10,367 nt of DNA from an uncultured Methylococcaceae bacterium (GCA_903839795.1 CAIMDR010000700.1:1-10367); one strand, 5' to 3'; shown: positions 1 through 7,048, counted from the first letter of the stretch. Program-made: numbers and translations. Notes: generated from the letters alone by a model not told the origin.

Positions 1-1
1 G

Positions 2-211
2 GAAAATTCATTACATTGGGTGCTGGATGTGACTTTTAGAGAAGATGAATCGCGCATTCGTAAGGGTTACGCACCAGAAAACTTTAATATTTTCCGTCAA
101 CTCGGCATCAATATGCTAAAAAAGGAACCGTCTAAAATGATCATTAAGAAAAAACGCTTTGAAGCCGCGTTGAACGATAAATTCAGGGAGAACGTGGTTT
201 TCCTGGGATGA
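2..211 (+). CDS. ISAs1-family transposase, C-terminal end (partial, cut by window edge)
   Basis: The frame is open from the left edge of the window and ends at a TGA. The first readable residues, ENSLHWVLDVTFREDESR, match the conserved C-terminal block of ISAs1/H-repeat type DDE transposases. The Glu encoded at 2-4 may be the catalytic Glu of the DDE triad, since these proteins carry an IEN-x-LHW motif there. The rest (NIFRQLGINMLKKE, then a basic stretch and a short tail) also fits the normal C-terminus, so the 3' end looks intact. About 70 residues are visible of a protein that usually has 350-400. The enzyme would cut and join its own element's ends. The right terminal repeat should lie shortly after the stop, perhaps at the TTGCCCTG near 225-232, but the left end is outside the window, so the boundary is not fixed. 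Confidence 0.85.
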   Translation, partial: ENSLHWVLDVTFREDESRIRKGYAPENFNIFRQLGINMLKKEPSKMIIKKKRFEAALNDKFRENVVFLG

Positions 212-250
212 AATTTATATGCTGTTGCCCTGGCGTAGCGTCAGCGAAGC

Positions 251-499
251 TCCGCTGGATTGATACTTGGGATGGAAGATGCACTGGCTTGATTAGTTCA
301 TGCCGTACATAGAGATATTTTTAACCAGCGATTATCTGAAAAAAATGCTGTCGTTGACTTAATGGCAACCACTATAAAAACGATTGAAGGTAGGCTTTTT
401 GTCTTGGGTAAACCAGCACGTGATGTCGATTTGAAATCACCCGTTTTAATTATCGAAAATAAAAAGTCAATGCAAAAGAAATACGGCAGGTGCAAATAG
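251..499 (+). pseudogene. Decayed coding remnant next to the insertion sequence
   Basis: One frame reads as protein-like sequence across this stretch but has a TGA at 290-292. Before the stop it gives GLILGMEDALA. After it come 68 residues of ordinary composition, including AVHRDIFNQRL and IEGRLFVLGKPARDVDLKSP, ending at a TAG at 497-499. I do not recognise the family. The only starts are internal ATGs at 272 and 362, neither with a convincing ribosome site. The stretch follows directly on the transposase end, so the likely reading is the 3' part of a gene broken by the insertion and since decayed. A chance open frame cannot be excluded. Confidence 0.35.
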
Positions 500-537
500 C
501 TTGCACCTGTCGATATAGACGGGCAGTTATCTGCCCG
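487..537 (-). terminator. Tandem hairpins downstream of the EF-G gene
   Basis: Two perfect stems lie just past the fusA stop. One pairs 520-526 (CGGGCAG) with 531-537 around a 4-nt loop. The other pairs 487-495 (CAGGTGCAA) with 501-509 around a 5-nt loop. Read in the fusA direction, the second stem is followed by a T-rich run (TATTTCTTTT). They probably end or stabilise the fusA transcript; the T-run is imperfect. Confidence 0.6.
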
Positions 538-550
538 GCTACTGTCTTGA

Positions 551-2641
551 TTATTTCTTTTTAGCGTTATTACGTTCGTTAACTTCTTTGATAACTTCTT
601 CTGCTACGTTTTTAGGACATGGCATATAGTGCGAGAACTCCATAGAGAACTGACCGCGACCAGAAGTCATGGTGCGCAAGTCACCAATATAGCCGAACAT
701 TTCGCTCAACGGTACATCTGATTTGATACGCACGCCACTTACACCGGCATCTTGAGATTTAATCATGCCACGGCGACGGTTAAGGTCACCAATAACATCA
801 CCCACATGATCCGATGGCGTAAAAGTATCTACCGCCATGATTGGCTCAATCAATTGTGGGCTGGCTTTTGGAATTGACTGACGGAAAGCCGCTTTCGCAG
901 CAATTTCAAAGGCAATTGCCGAAGAGTCAACCGCATGGAAAGCACCATCCGTTAAGATAACTTTAAAGTCCAAACAAGGGAAGCCGGCCAAAACACCTTT
1001 ATCCAACATGCTTTTAAAGCCTTTTTCAACAGCTGGCCAGTATTCGCGTGGTACATTACCACCCGTAACCGCTGATTGAAACACAAAGCCAGAACCGGGT
1101 TCACCGGGTTCAATAATGTAGTTGATCTTGCCGTATTGGCCTGAACCACCTGATTGCTTTTTGTGGGTATATTCGTCTTCAACCGCTTTGGTAATGGTTT
1201 CGCGATACGCCACTTGAGGTTTACCAACAACAACATCAACGCCGTGGGTACGTCTTAAGATATCAACTTTAATGTCAAGATGTAACTCGCCCATACCTTT
1301 AAGAATGGTTTCACCACTGTCTTCGTCAGTTTCAACGTGGAAAGAAGGATCTTCCTGAATCATTTTACCCAGTGCAATACCCATTTTTTCAGAAGCGGCT
1401 TTATCTTTTGGTGAGATAGCCAGTGAAATAACAGGATCAGGGAAAACCATCGGCTCCAGAGTTGCAGGGAATTTTGGATCGCACAAGGTGTGACCGGTTT
1501 GCACATTCTTCATACCCAGAACAGCAACAATATCACCGGCTTGTGCAGATTCAAGCTCAGCACGAACATCGGCATGCATTTCAACGATACGACCAATACG
1601 CTCGGTTTTACCGGTAAACGTATTCAATACTGACGTACCTTTTTCCAACTTGCCGGAATAGATACGCAAGAAGGTCAACGCGCCAAAACGGTCATCCATG
1701 ATTTTAAATGCCAAGGCACGTAACGGTTTATCCGCATCAACGATAGCAAATGTACCTGTTGGGTTACCTTCAAGATCGACTTCTGGCTGTGGTTTAACTT
1801 CTGTTGGTGAAGGCAAATAATCAATAACGCCGTCAAGAACCAACTGTACACCTTTGTTTTTGAAAGATGAACCGCAGAAAGTCGGGAAGAAATCAAGATT
1901 AATAGTACCTTTACGGATACAACGCTTAATGGTTTCAACGTCTGGCGTTTCGCCTTCAAGATAGGTTTCCATGACATCGTCAAATTGATCAGCGACTTGG
2001 TCTATCAATTTTTCACGCCATTCTTGTGTCAACTCTACCATATCGGCAGGAATATCTTGAATGGTGTAATTCATCGGGTCACCCGAGTTATCCCAAACCC
2101 ATGCTTTCTCGGTTAATAAATCAACAACTCCCGAGAACTCATCTTCTGTACCGATTGGCAAGGTCATTACAACAGGCACTGCACCTAAAACTTCTTCAAC
2201 CTGTTTAACTACACGGTAGAAGTCTGCGCCAATACGATCCAGCTTGTTAATATAGATAACCCGCGCAACTTCAGAGTCATTCGCATAACGCCAGTTGGTT
2301 TCTGATTGGGGTTCTACACCGCCTGATCCACAGAAAACGCCGATACCACCGTCCAGTACTTTAAGAGAGCGATAAACTTCGATAGTAAAATCAACGTGAC
2401 CCGGGGTGTCGATAATATTAAAACGGTAATCTTTCCAGAAACAAGTGGTTGCCGCTGACTGAATGGTAATGCCACGTTCACGTTCTTGATCCATAAAGTC
2501 GGTGGTGGTTTCGCCATCGTGCACTTCACCGATTTTGTGAATTTTACCGGTCAATTTTAAAATTCGCTCGGTAGTGGTTGTTTTACCAGCATCAACGTGT
2601 GCGAAGATACCAATATTTCTGTAATGCGCTAAATCTGTCAT
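551..2641 (-). CDS. fusA2: Elongation factor G, second stand-alone type (EF-G2)
   Basis: A 696-residue translational GTPase, the normal length for EF-G, which drives tRNA-mRNA translocation on the ribosome and helps recycle ribosomes. All G motifs are present: AHVDAGKTT (14-22), RGITI of switch I (56-60), DTPGH with the catalytic-site His82, NKLD (132-135) and a G5 loop GSSF (257-260). Domain II follows at about 300-395, domain IV carries [11 protein letters not shown], and domain V ends with [17 protein letters not shown]. The first lines ([54 protein letters not shown]) follow, from memory, the EF-G paralog that Vibrio and Pseudomonas encode away from the str operon. No rpsL, rpsG or tuf genes lie nearby, which fits a second copy. 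The ATG has only a weak AGAG upstream. Whether it does translocation, recycling or both cannot be read from sequence. Confidence 0.96.
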   Translation of the reverse strand: MTDLAHYRNIGIFAHVDAGKTTTTERILKLTGKIHKIGEVHDGETTTDFMDQERERGITIQSAATTCFWKDYRFNIIDTPGHVDFTIEVYRSLKVLDGGIGVFCGSGGVEPQSETNWRYANDSEVARVIYINKLDRIGADFYRVVKQVEEVLGAVPVVMTLPIGTEDEFSGVVDLLTEKAWVWDNSGDPMNYTIQDIPADMVELTQEWREKLIDQVADQFDDVMETYLEGETPDVETIKRCIRKGTINLDFFPTFCGSSFKNKGVQLVLDGVIDYLPSPTEVKPQPEVDLEGNPTGTFAIVDADKPLRALAFKIMDDRFGALTFLRIYSGKLEKGTSVLNTFTGKTERIGRIVEMHADVRAELESAQAGDIVAVLGMKNVQTGHTLCDPKFPATLEPMVFPDPVISLAISPKDKAASEKMGIALGKMIQEDPSFHVETDEDSGETILKGMGELHLDIKVDILRRTHGVDVVVGKPQVAYRETITKAVEDEYTHKKQSGGSGQYGKINYIIEPGEPGSGFVFQSAVTGGNVPREYWPAVEKGFKSMLDKGVLAGFPCLDFKVILTDGAFHAVDSSAIAFEIAAKAAFRQSIPKASPQLIEPIMAVDTFTPSDHVGDVIGDLNRRRGMIKSQDAGVSGVRIKSDVPLSEMFGYIGDLRTMTSGRGQFSMEFSHYMPCPKNVAEEVIKEVNERNNAKKK

Positions 2642-2743
2642 GTTTTTACTCTAAAGTTGGGCATAAAAAACTTTTTTGGTGACCACTCTTGAGCATCAAC
2701 TCAGGAGGGTTCGTACTGGGGCATTGTGACAACATACCGTAAA

Positions 2744-2771
2744 CTACAGTCATTATAACCTATGACCGTAG
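2744..2771 (-). promoter_or_regulatory. Candidate fusA2 promoter inside an imperfect dyad
   Basis: On the minus strand 2752-2757 reads TATAAT, a perfect -10 element. No good -35 is seen at 16-18 bp. It would give a leader of about 105 nt before the fusA2 ATG. The -10 overlaps an imperfect inverted repeat, 2744-2753 (CTACAGTCAT) against 2762-2771 (ATGACCGTAG), with one mismatch and an 8-nt centre, which could be a regulator site. This rests on pattern only. Confidence 0.45.
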
Positions 2772-3009
2772 CGGCAAGGCATGGATGAAACGTGTCGAAT
2801 ACTTGCAGGTAACTCAAGCCAAGTGAGGTGGCACTTTAAAAGTCACCATTGCCGCTCACACTCGTCCAGCTTTGAAAGCCGACTATTTTAACCTAGAAAC
2901 GGGGGAAAGATACAGGAAAACCCAAGTCTTATATTAGGAGGCTATAGAAAAGGGTGGAAATTTTGTTTTTAGTGGTGTTTTTGCCGGCAAATAAGAACAA
3001 TTTACTGGT

Positions 3010-3115
3010 CTATACACAAATCCTGTGGATAACTCTGTGCATTAACTGTTATATACCGCTCTTAACACGCGTTTTTAATACATTCTTGTTAGATTGTACA
3101 AAAAATAGACAATCT
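3010..3115 (+). repeat. DnaA-box module, copy 1
   Basis: The module opens with CTATACACA (3010-3018, one mismatch to the DnaA-box consensus TTATNCACA), a 5-bp spacer, and an inverted perfect box TGTGGATAA (3024-3032). After CTC comes a weaker 9-mer TGTGCATTA (3036-3044). A conserved AT-rich part follows, with AGATTGT (3101-3107) and ACAATCT able to pair near the end. The 91 bp from GTGGATAACT align without gaps to copy 2, 396 bp away, at about 79% identity by my count. Confidence 0.7.
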
Positions 3116-3185
3116 ATTATTCCTGGTTAGTCGCTGTTATTTATGTCATTTCAAGAAATTTTTATGCTTTGAATAAAAGCCGCGC

Positions 3186-3198
3186 CAAGTCATTGATT
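3186..3198 (-). promoter_or_regulatory. IHF consensus site after DnaA module 1
   Basis: CAAGTCATTGATT reads on the minus strand as a full match to the IHF consensus WATCAANNNNTTR. It lies 71 bp past the end of module 1. Binding is inferred from the motif. Confidence 0.5.
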
Positions 3199-3405
3199 TT
3201 TTCTATAGGCAAAAAAACTTCCCGCTTAACACTTGACAAACCTGATGATGCTATAAACCCGCCAAGTTTGCCTCCGTTTTTTTATGCCGTCAAAAGCATC
3301 TCTGTACAAATGCTATTTAACAAAAACACAAGTTATTTTTTCATGGCGGCTTTCGTATAAACAAGAAAAATACTGATTGATGGTTTAAAACAAGCTATTC
3401 AGAAG

Positions 3406-3511
3406 TTACCCACAGAGCCTGTGGATAACTCTGTGTATAAATTGTTATATCCAGCTCTTAAGTACAGTTTTTATTACAGTTTTGTTAAATCGTATAAAAA
3501 CACGACAATCT
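3406..3511 (+). repeat. DnaA-box module, copy 2
   Basis: Same layout as copy 1 with better box matches: TTACCCACA (3406-3414, one mismatch), a 5-bp spacer, inverted perfect box TGTGGATAA (3420-3428), a CTC spacer, then TGTGTATAA (3432-3440), a perfect match to TTATNCACA on the other strand. The boxes keep their spacing while other positions have diverged, which suggests selection on the binding sites. Three boxes in 35 bp would let DnaA molecules bind side by side. Confidence 0.75.
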
Positions 3512-3527
3512 AACAGTTATTTCTAAA

Positions 3528-3540
3528 TATCAATAACTTA
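3528..3540 (+). promoter_or_regulatory. IHF consensus site after DnaA module 2
   Basis: TATCAATAACTTA is a full match to WATCAANNNNTTR, 17 bp after the last base of module 2. A DnaA cluster next to an IHF site is the arrangement of DnaA-titration, inactivation and reactivation loci and of many origins. Confidence 0.55.
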
Positions 3541-3665
3541 CCGGGCTCTACAATAATATTTCATGCTTCTTTAGCCGCACGGTAAAAATTGGTTTTAAAA
3601 TGCCGGTAGGCACAAATTCACGCAGCCATTGCCTAAAACTCAATGAAGGGTAAGTATTTACCTCC

Positions 3666-3681
3666 TCCTTTAAAAAAAGGA
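3666..3681. repeat. Short A/G-rich hairpin
   Basis: TCCTTT (3666-3671) pairs with AAAGGA (3676-3681) around four A residues. It resembles a degenerate form of the C-rich/G-rich hairpin at 3904-3920. No T-run follows on either strand, so I do not call it a terminator. Confidence 0.35.
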
Positions 3682-3687
3682 AAGAGA

Positions 3688-3847
3688 GCTACCAACTTAA
3701 GCCTGTACAGATAACTTTCTGGGAACGCCGAGCCCCGGCTCGGCAGGGGATTAGTCAAGCCGAATTACTGACTACGCCCAGATGGGGCTCAGCGCTCCCG
3801 GAATCAATAGGCCAGTTTTTTTATCTGTCCAGCTTTAAATTGGTAGC
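3688..3847. repeat. Inverted-repeat element A (about 160 bp, non-coding)
   Basis: The ends are 27-bp inverted repeats, 3688-3714 and 3821-3847, with four mismatches; the outer ends read GCTACCAACTTAA and its complement. Inside, 3719-3736 and 3784-3801 form a second inverted repeat of 18 bp with three mismatches (GGGAACGCCGAGCCCC against GGGGCTCAGCGCTCCC). A local perfect hairpin GCCGAGCC-CC-GGCTCGGC begins at 3727. The whole element can fold into one long stem. It carries no gene, so it is MITE-like or a REP-type structural element. Confidence 0.7.
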
Positions 3848-3903
3848 CGGAGAGAGCAAATATCAGGACAGAGGAGGATTTATTTAACAAATCTCCCCTA
3901 ACT

Positions 3904-3920
3904 CCTCTTTTTCAAAGAGG
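3904..3920. repeat. CCTCTTT/AAAGAGG hairpin
   Basis: A perfect 7-bp stem with a TTC loop, set in a C-rich then G-rich context (CTCCCCTAACTCC before, GGGGGAC after). It lies between elements A and B and resembles the CCCCTTTTTCAAAGGGGG type of dispersed repeat known from several proteobacterial genomes. Confidence 0.5.
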
Positions 3921-3942
3921 GGGACTGAATAGTTAAAAAGAA

Positions 3943-4174
3943 GGCTACCAACTAAGACGGGGCAGTTTTAGGTTAAGCCGCTCATCCTTCGACAGGCTCT
4001 CAAGAAACAGTTTTTTACTGCATTTAAAATCAATGACTTGCAAGGATATAAAAAAAACAGGAAATTGCTTTAAACAGTGCCTGTTTCTTGGTAACGCCTT
4101 GCCCCGATAAGGGGCTTACCTTGCTCAGGACGAACGGTTAAGTCTCGACTATGTTCCGCGTTAAGTTGGTAGCC
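3943..4174. repeat. Inverted-repeat element B, interrupted by a nested repeat
   Basis: The ends GGCTACCAACT (3943-3953) and AGTTGGTAGCC (4164-4174) are perfect 11-bp inverted repeats, with weaker pairing further in. The left part, running to TTAAGCCG (about 3980), aligns with the left part of element C near scpA, and the right part (GGACGAACGGTTAAG onward) aligns with the right part of element C. A core CCTTCGACAGGCTC at about 3986 belongs to the same repeat type. Between the two halves sits extra sequence that element C lacks, including the segment at 4001-4090. Confidence 0.65.
4001..4090. repeat. Nested 90-bp inverted repeat with an IHF site
   Basis: CAAGAAACAG (4001-4010) and CTGTTTCTTG (4081-4090) are an exact 10-bp inverted pair, with further partial pairing inside (ACTG/TTTAAA against TTTAA/AGT). 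The centre holds AATCAATGACTTG (4028-4040), a full match to the IHF consensus. It interrupts element B and has no coding potential. Confidence 0.55.
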
Positions 4175-4236
4175 AAAAAAAAAGACCAGGAAATTTTTAC
4201 AAACGGCCAAGCCAGACATTAATCTTTCTGTCGGCC
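4175..4236 (-). terminator. Weak terminator candidate after rluB
   Basis: Past the rluB stop, GGCC (4233-4236) and CAGA of the transcript can pair with TCTG and GGCC (4205-4208) in an interrupted stem. A run of nine T residues (A on the plus strand, 4175-4183) follows about 20 nt later. The stem is imperfect and the spacing loose. Confidence 0.3.
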
Positions 4237-4276
4237 TAAATTAGGTAGTGACTGGCACGTAACTCCGACTACAAAA

Positions 4277-5275
4277 CTACCTTCTTCGGGCATTATGACT
4301 TTTAGGCTCTGGTTTGGTTTTTGTCATTTCCGGTTCGTTTCTTTCCAAACCGGCAAATTCAAATAACAAATCCAGTTCTTTATCCGTCAGTTCATAAAAC
4401 GTACACGCTTTTAGACGCTCTGGTAAAACCACCGGCCCATAGCGAACCCGCATTAAGCGGCTAACGATAACTTCCTGCGATTCCCATAAACGCCTGACCA
4501 GTCGGTTACGGCCTTCGCTAACGATAACGTGATACCATTTATTGGCACCCTCACCCCCGAAAAATCGAATCGCATCAAATTTGGCTGTACCATCCTCAAG
4601 CTCTACACCTTGCTTGAGTTTTTCCAGCGTTGCCTCCGCAACATCACCTAATATACGCACCGCGTATTCACGTTCAACTTGAGTGGACGGGTGCATTAAT
4701 TTATTGGCGAGTTCGCCATTATTGGTAACCAATAATAAACCCGAGGTATTAATATCCAGCCTGCCGACCGAGATCCAGCGAGCGGTAGTCAGGGTTGGCA
4801 ATTGCGTAAACACCACCGGACGACCTTCAGGGTCGCGGCGTGTTACCACTTCTCCCGTTGGTTTGTGATAAAGCAATACCCTGGTGGGTTGTACTGCAAA
4901 TTTTTCCCAATGCACTACCCGCTCATTGAGCTGCAAATAATCACGTGCTTTTAAACGATCACCCAGCTTGGCAGGCTCACCATTTAGTTTTAGTCGCCCT
5001 TCTGCTATCCAGCGCTCAATTTCTCGCCTTGAACCCACGCCGCCACGCGCCAGCACTTTTTGAATGCGCTCGCCTTCCTCCGGCTGATTTTTGACCGCTT
5101 TTTTTACGACCCTGACTTCATCAGGCTGTTTCGGTGAAGAACTGGCCGGTTTGTAACCCCCTTCTTTCTGCGTATTTCTGTCCTTATTTTTACGCTGTTG
5201 TTTGGGTGACCTTTTTATCGTCGGCGATTTGCCCGGCTGCTTCGATGAATCGTTGGTTGGTTTCTTGCTTTTCAC
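4277..5275 (-). CDS. rluB: 23S rRNA pseudouridine synthase, RluB type
   Basis: A 332-residue protein of the RsuA/RluB family, which converts one uridine of 23S rRNA (U2605 in E. coli for RluB) to pseudouridine. An S4 RNA-binding domain spans about 68-118 (RIQKVLARGGVGSRREIE). The catalytic motif GRLDINTSGLLL at 171-182 holds Asp174, and EGRNRLVRRLWE lies near 254-265. The stretch TRRDPEGRPVVFTQLP matches RluB better than RsuA or RluE. Residues 1-66 are a Lys/Ser/Pro-rich, probably disordered tail absent from the E. coli enzyme, and the C-terminus is also basic; both may hold RNA. The start is a GTG preceded by AGG at a good distance. It lies 86 nt inside the scpB coding region in another frame, and no later start precedes the S4 domain. 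It is the last gene of the minus-strand cluster. Confidence 0.93.
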   Translation of the reverse strand: MKSKKPTNDSSKQPGKSPTIKRSPKQQRKNKDRNTQKEGGYKPASSSPKQPDEVRVVKKAVKNQPEEGERIQKVLARGGVGSRREIERWIAEGRLKLNGEPAKLGDRLKARDYLQLNERVVHWEKFAVQPTRVLLYHKPTGEVVTRRDPEGRPVVFTQLPTLTTARWISVGRLDINTSGLLLVTNNGELANKLMHPSTQVEREYAVRILGDVAEATLEKLKQGVELEDGTAKFDAIRFFGGEGANKWYHVIVSEGRNRLVRRLWESQEVIVSRLMRVRYGPVVLPERLKACTFYELTDKELDLLFEFAGLERNEPEMTKTKPEPKSHNARRR

Positions 5276-5876
5276 TCGTTACCTGCATAAGTTGTTGCGT
5301 ACACTCTATCGGCTCATCAAGATGCTTTATATCCTGCAAAGTCGGTAGTTGATTTAATGATGTAATATTAAAATAATCCAAAAATTGTTTGGTCGTACCA
5401 TATAAGCCAGGTCGGCCGGGCGCTTCCTTAAGCGCCACCACCCGCACCCACTCACGCTCAAGTAAGGTCTGAATAATACTTGAACTGACACTGACACCAC
5501 GAATATCTTCAATATCAGCGCGTGTTACCGGTTGTCTGTAAGCAATAATTGCCAACGTTTCCAATAACGCGCGTGAATATTTTGGCGGTTTTTCTTCCAA
5601 TAAACGTGATACCCAGTGCGATAAATCCTGCTTGACTTGAAATCGATAGCCACTCGCTACCTGCTTTAATTCAATCGGATGAGATCGGTAATCTTCAATA
5701 ATCGTCTCTATTGCCGCTTGTACATCCTGTAGTTCGGGTTGTTCCAACTCCGGAAAAACCTGCTGTATCTGTTTAGCGGTCATCGGACGCTTGGCCACAA
5801 ACAAAATAGCCTCAACTATGCGCTTTATTTTCAAATTAATTTCAAGGTGTTCAGTGATTGGAGTGGATGCGTTCAT
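5190..5876 (-). CDS. scpB: Segregation and condensation protein B
   Basis: A 228-residue protein from the ATG at 5876. It has the two winged-helix domains of ScpB: the first at about 15-80 (LKIKRIVEAILFVAKRPMT), the second at about 100-170 (RALLETLAIIAYRQPVTRA, then PGRPGLYGTTKQFLDYF). ScpB dimers bind the ScpA kleisin and regulate the SMC ATPase, so chromosome arms are compacted and segregated. The frame stays open upstream into scpA, but conservation begins near this ATG; a GTG at 5948 would add 24 residues. There is no strong ribosome site. The gap to the scpA stop is 163 nt. Within it, 5887-5924 resembles a decayed copy of the core of element C. The last 28 codons overlap the start of rluB, and the tail after residue 190 is not conserved in the family as I know it. 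Confidence 0.93.
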   Translation of the reverse strand: MNASTPITEHLEINLKIKRIVEAILFVAKRPMTAKQIQQVFPELEQPELQDVQAAIETIIEDYRSHPIELKQVASGYRFQVKQDLSHWVSRLLEEKPPKYSRALLETLAIIAYRQPVTRADIEDIRGVSVSSSIIQTLLEREWVRVVALKEAPGRPGLYGTTKQFLDYFNITSLNQLPTLQDIKHLDEPIECTQQLMQVTSEKQETNQRFIEAAGQIADDKKVTQTTA

Positions 5877-5886
5877 GGTTACTGCT

Positions 5887-5924
5887 TTTAACGGTTCCCT
5901 CCGCTTTCTAAACTTGCCGAAGGG
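5887..5924 (-). repeat. Possible decayed repeat core in the scpA-scpB gap
   Basis: On the minus strand it reads CCCTTCGGCAAGTTTAG, a short interval, then AACCGTTAAAA. This parallels the core of element C (CCCTTCGACAAGCTCAGG, then AACGGTTAAAA). The match is partial and could be coincidence. It lies just before the scpB start. Confidence 0.35.
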
Positions 5925-6039
5925 ACGCAGTCTGATCGGCGCCAACACTTTCTCTTCGATAGGGCTCGGCGATGCAAAGTCGAAGTTTTCATGAGGTACA
6001 GCCTGTGTTAAATCAACAAGCGTTGGTTGCTCCCGTCGT

Positions 6040-6879
6040 TTAGTAACCTTCTTCTTCGGCGGCGGTGGCGAAACCACTGACGCTTCTGACCCGGATTTCG
6101 GTAAAGGATTCGGACTGGCTGATGTCGATGAGCCCTTCTTTGCCAAGTTCGAGGATGGCCAGAAACGAGACAACGACGCCGGATCGTCCTTCTTTTCGGA
6201 TAAATAATTGCGAGAAAAGGAGACTATCTTTTCCTTTAAGGTTTGCCAAAATGGTTGCCATTCGTTCACGGACAGATAAAGCTTCTTTGGTAATTTGGTG
6301 GTGACTAAGTTGGTCAACGCGTTTAAGGACATCCTGAAATGCCAACAGCATATCTTTTAACTGAATATCCGGTAACTGCTGCGCAACGTCTAATGCTGAT
6401 ATATCGACATCTACGGCAAATATATCACGTTCAAGCCTCGGTAAAAAATCGATCTCTTCAGCGACGGCCTTAATACATTCATATTCCTGTAATCTGCGAA
6501 TTAACGTGGCCCGTGGATCTTCCTCGTCATCTTCTTGCTCAGACTGTCTGGGCAGCAGCATTCTTGATTTTATTTCTGCCAATAGTGCGGCCATAACCAG
6601 ATATTCCGCTGCCAATTCAAGATTGAGTTCACCCATCAATTGAATATAGCTGATGTATTGATGCGTAATCTGGGCGATTGGAATATTAACAATATCCAGA
6701 TTCTGCCTTCTAATCAAATATAATAACAGATCCAGCGGCCCTTCAAACAAATCAAGAAACACTTCCAGTGCATCCGGAGGAATATAAAGATCATCCGGTA
6801 ATTGACTAAAAGGTGCGCCGTTGACGATGGCAAAAGCTGGCGTTGTTTCCGTAACAACAGCCGTTTCGCTAGCGGTCAT
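6040..6879 (-). CDS. scpA: Segregation and condensation protein A (kleisin)
   Basis: A 279-residue ScpA, the kleisin that bridges SMC heads and binds ScpB to form the bacterial condensin. The N-terminal SMC-binding motif FEGPLDLLLYLIRRQ is at 45-59, followed by the helical segment ELAAEYLVMAALLAEIKSRM. An acidic linker (EQEDDEEDPR) lies near 115-124. The C-terminal winged helix (FSQLFIRKEGRSGVVVSFLA to FTEIRV) is at about 222-265. Length fits the family. The ATG at 6879 gives about 35 residues before the conserved region, somewhat long, with no clear ribosome site, so an internal start is possible. It is followed by scpB in the usual order. SMC itself is not in the window. Presence of ScpAB argues against a MukBEF-type enteric relative. 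Confidence 0.94.
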   Translation of the reverse strand: MTASETAVVTETTPAFAIVNGAPFSQLPDDLYIPPDALEVFLDLFEGPLDLLLYLIRRQNLDIVNIPIAQITHQYISYIQLMGELNLELAAEYLVMAALLAEIKSRMLLPRQSEQEDDEEDPRATLIRRLQEYECIKAVAEEIDFLPRLERDIFAVDVDISALDVAQQLPDIQLKDMLLAFQDVLKRVDQLSHHQITKEALSVRERMATILANLKGKDSLLFSQLFIRKEGRSGVVVSFLAILELGKEGLIDISQSESFTEIRVRSVSGFATAAEEEGY

Positions 6880-6916
6880 TTGGTAGTGACTGATAACAGG
6901 TTAATTCGGCCAATTG

Positions 6917-7048
6917 GGCTACCCACTTAAGGCGGGACAATTTAAAGTTAAGCCGTTCGTGGTGAGCCTTTCGAACCATGAACGACCCTTCGACAAGCTC
7001 AGGGCGAACGGTTAAAACTTGCTGCTTGTCCCGCCTAAAGTGGGTAGC
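6917..7048. repeat. Inverted-repeat element C between scpA and the M50 protease gene
   Basis: The ends, 6918-6940 (GCTACCCACTTAAGGCGGG...) and 7026-7048, form a 23-bp inverted repeat with one mismatch, and CCAATTG-like sequence continues outside both. The core holds GTTCGTGGTGAGCCTTTCGA and CCTTCGACAAGCTCAGG, typical of a widely dispersed proteobacterial repeat. Both halves align with element B at 3943-4174. It is non-coding; an open frame through it encodes the RPELVEG peptide that this repeat type produces by chance. It lies inside what is otherwise one operon and may affect read-through into scpA. Confidence 0.75.

Larger units (their letters stand above)
2642..4276. other. Gene-free block of about 1.6 kb with replication-type motifs and repeat elements
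   Basis: No convincing gene is present. Positions 2642-2771 carry the fusA2 leader and promoter candidate, and 2772-3009 hold nothing I recognise. Positions 3010-3540 are AT-rich and contain the duplicated DnaA-box modules and two IHF sites. Positions 3541-3660 are featureless. Positions 3661-4174 are packed with inverted repeats, listed separately. I see no GATC between 3001 and 3540, unlike an enteric oriC. Confidence 0.7.

Noticed and set aside
3233..3257. Sigma-70 promoter with TTGACA and TATAAA
   Set aside because: The spacer is only 13 bp and no gene or obvious RNA follows.
3169..3360. Open frame of 63 residues in the gene-free block
   Set aside because: TTG start without a ribosome site, odd composition, and it spans the IHF site between the two DnaA modules.
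3001..3540. Classical chromosomal oriC
   Set aside because: No dnaA, rpmH, mnmG or parAB nearby, no GATC seen, and only a few boxes. A control locus fits better, though an origin is not excluded.
5877..6332. Longer ScpB starting inside scpA
   Set aside because: The upstream part is a shadow of scpA in another frame and has no ScpB-like sequence; conservation starts near the ATG at 5876.
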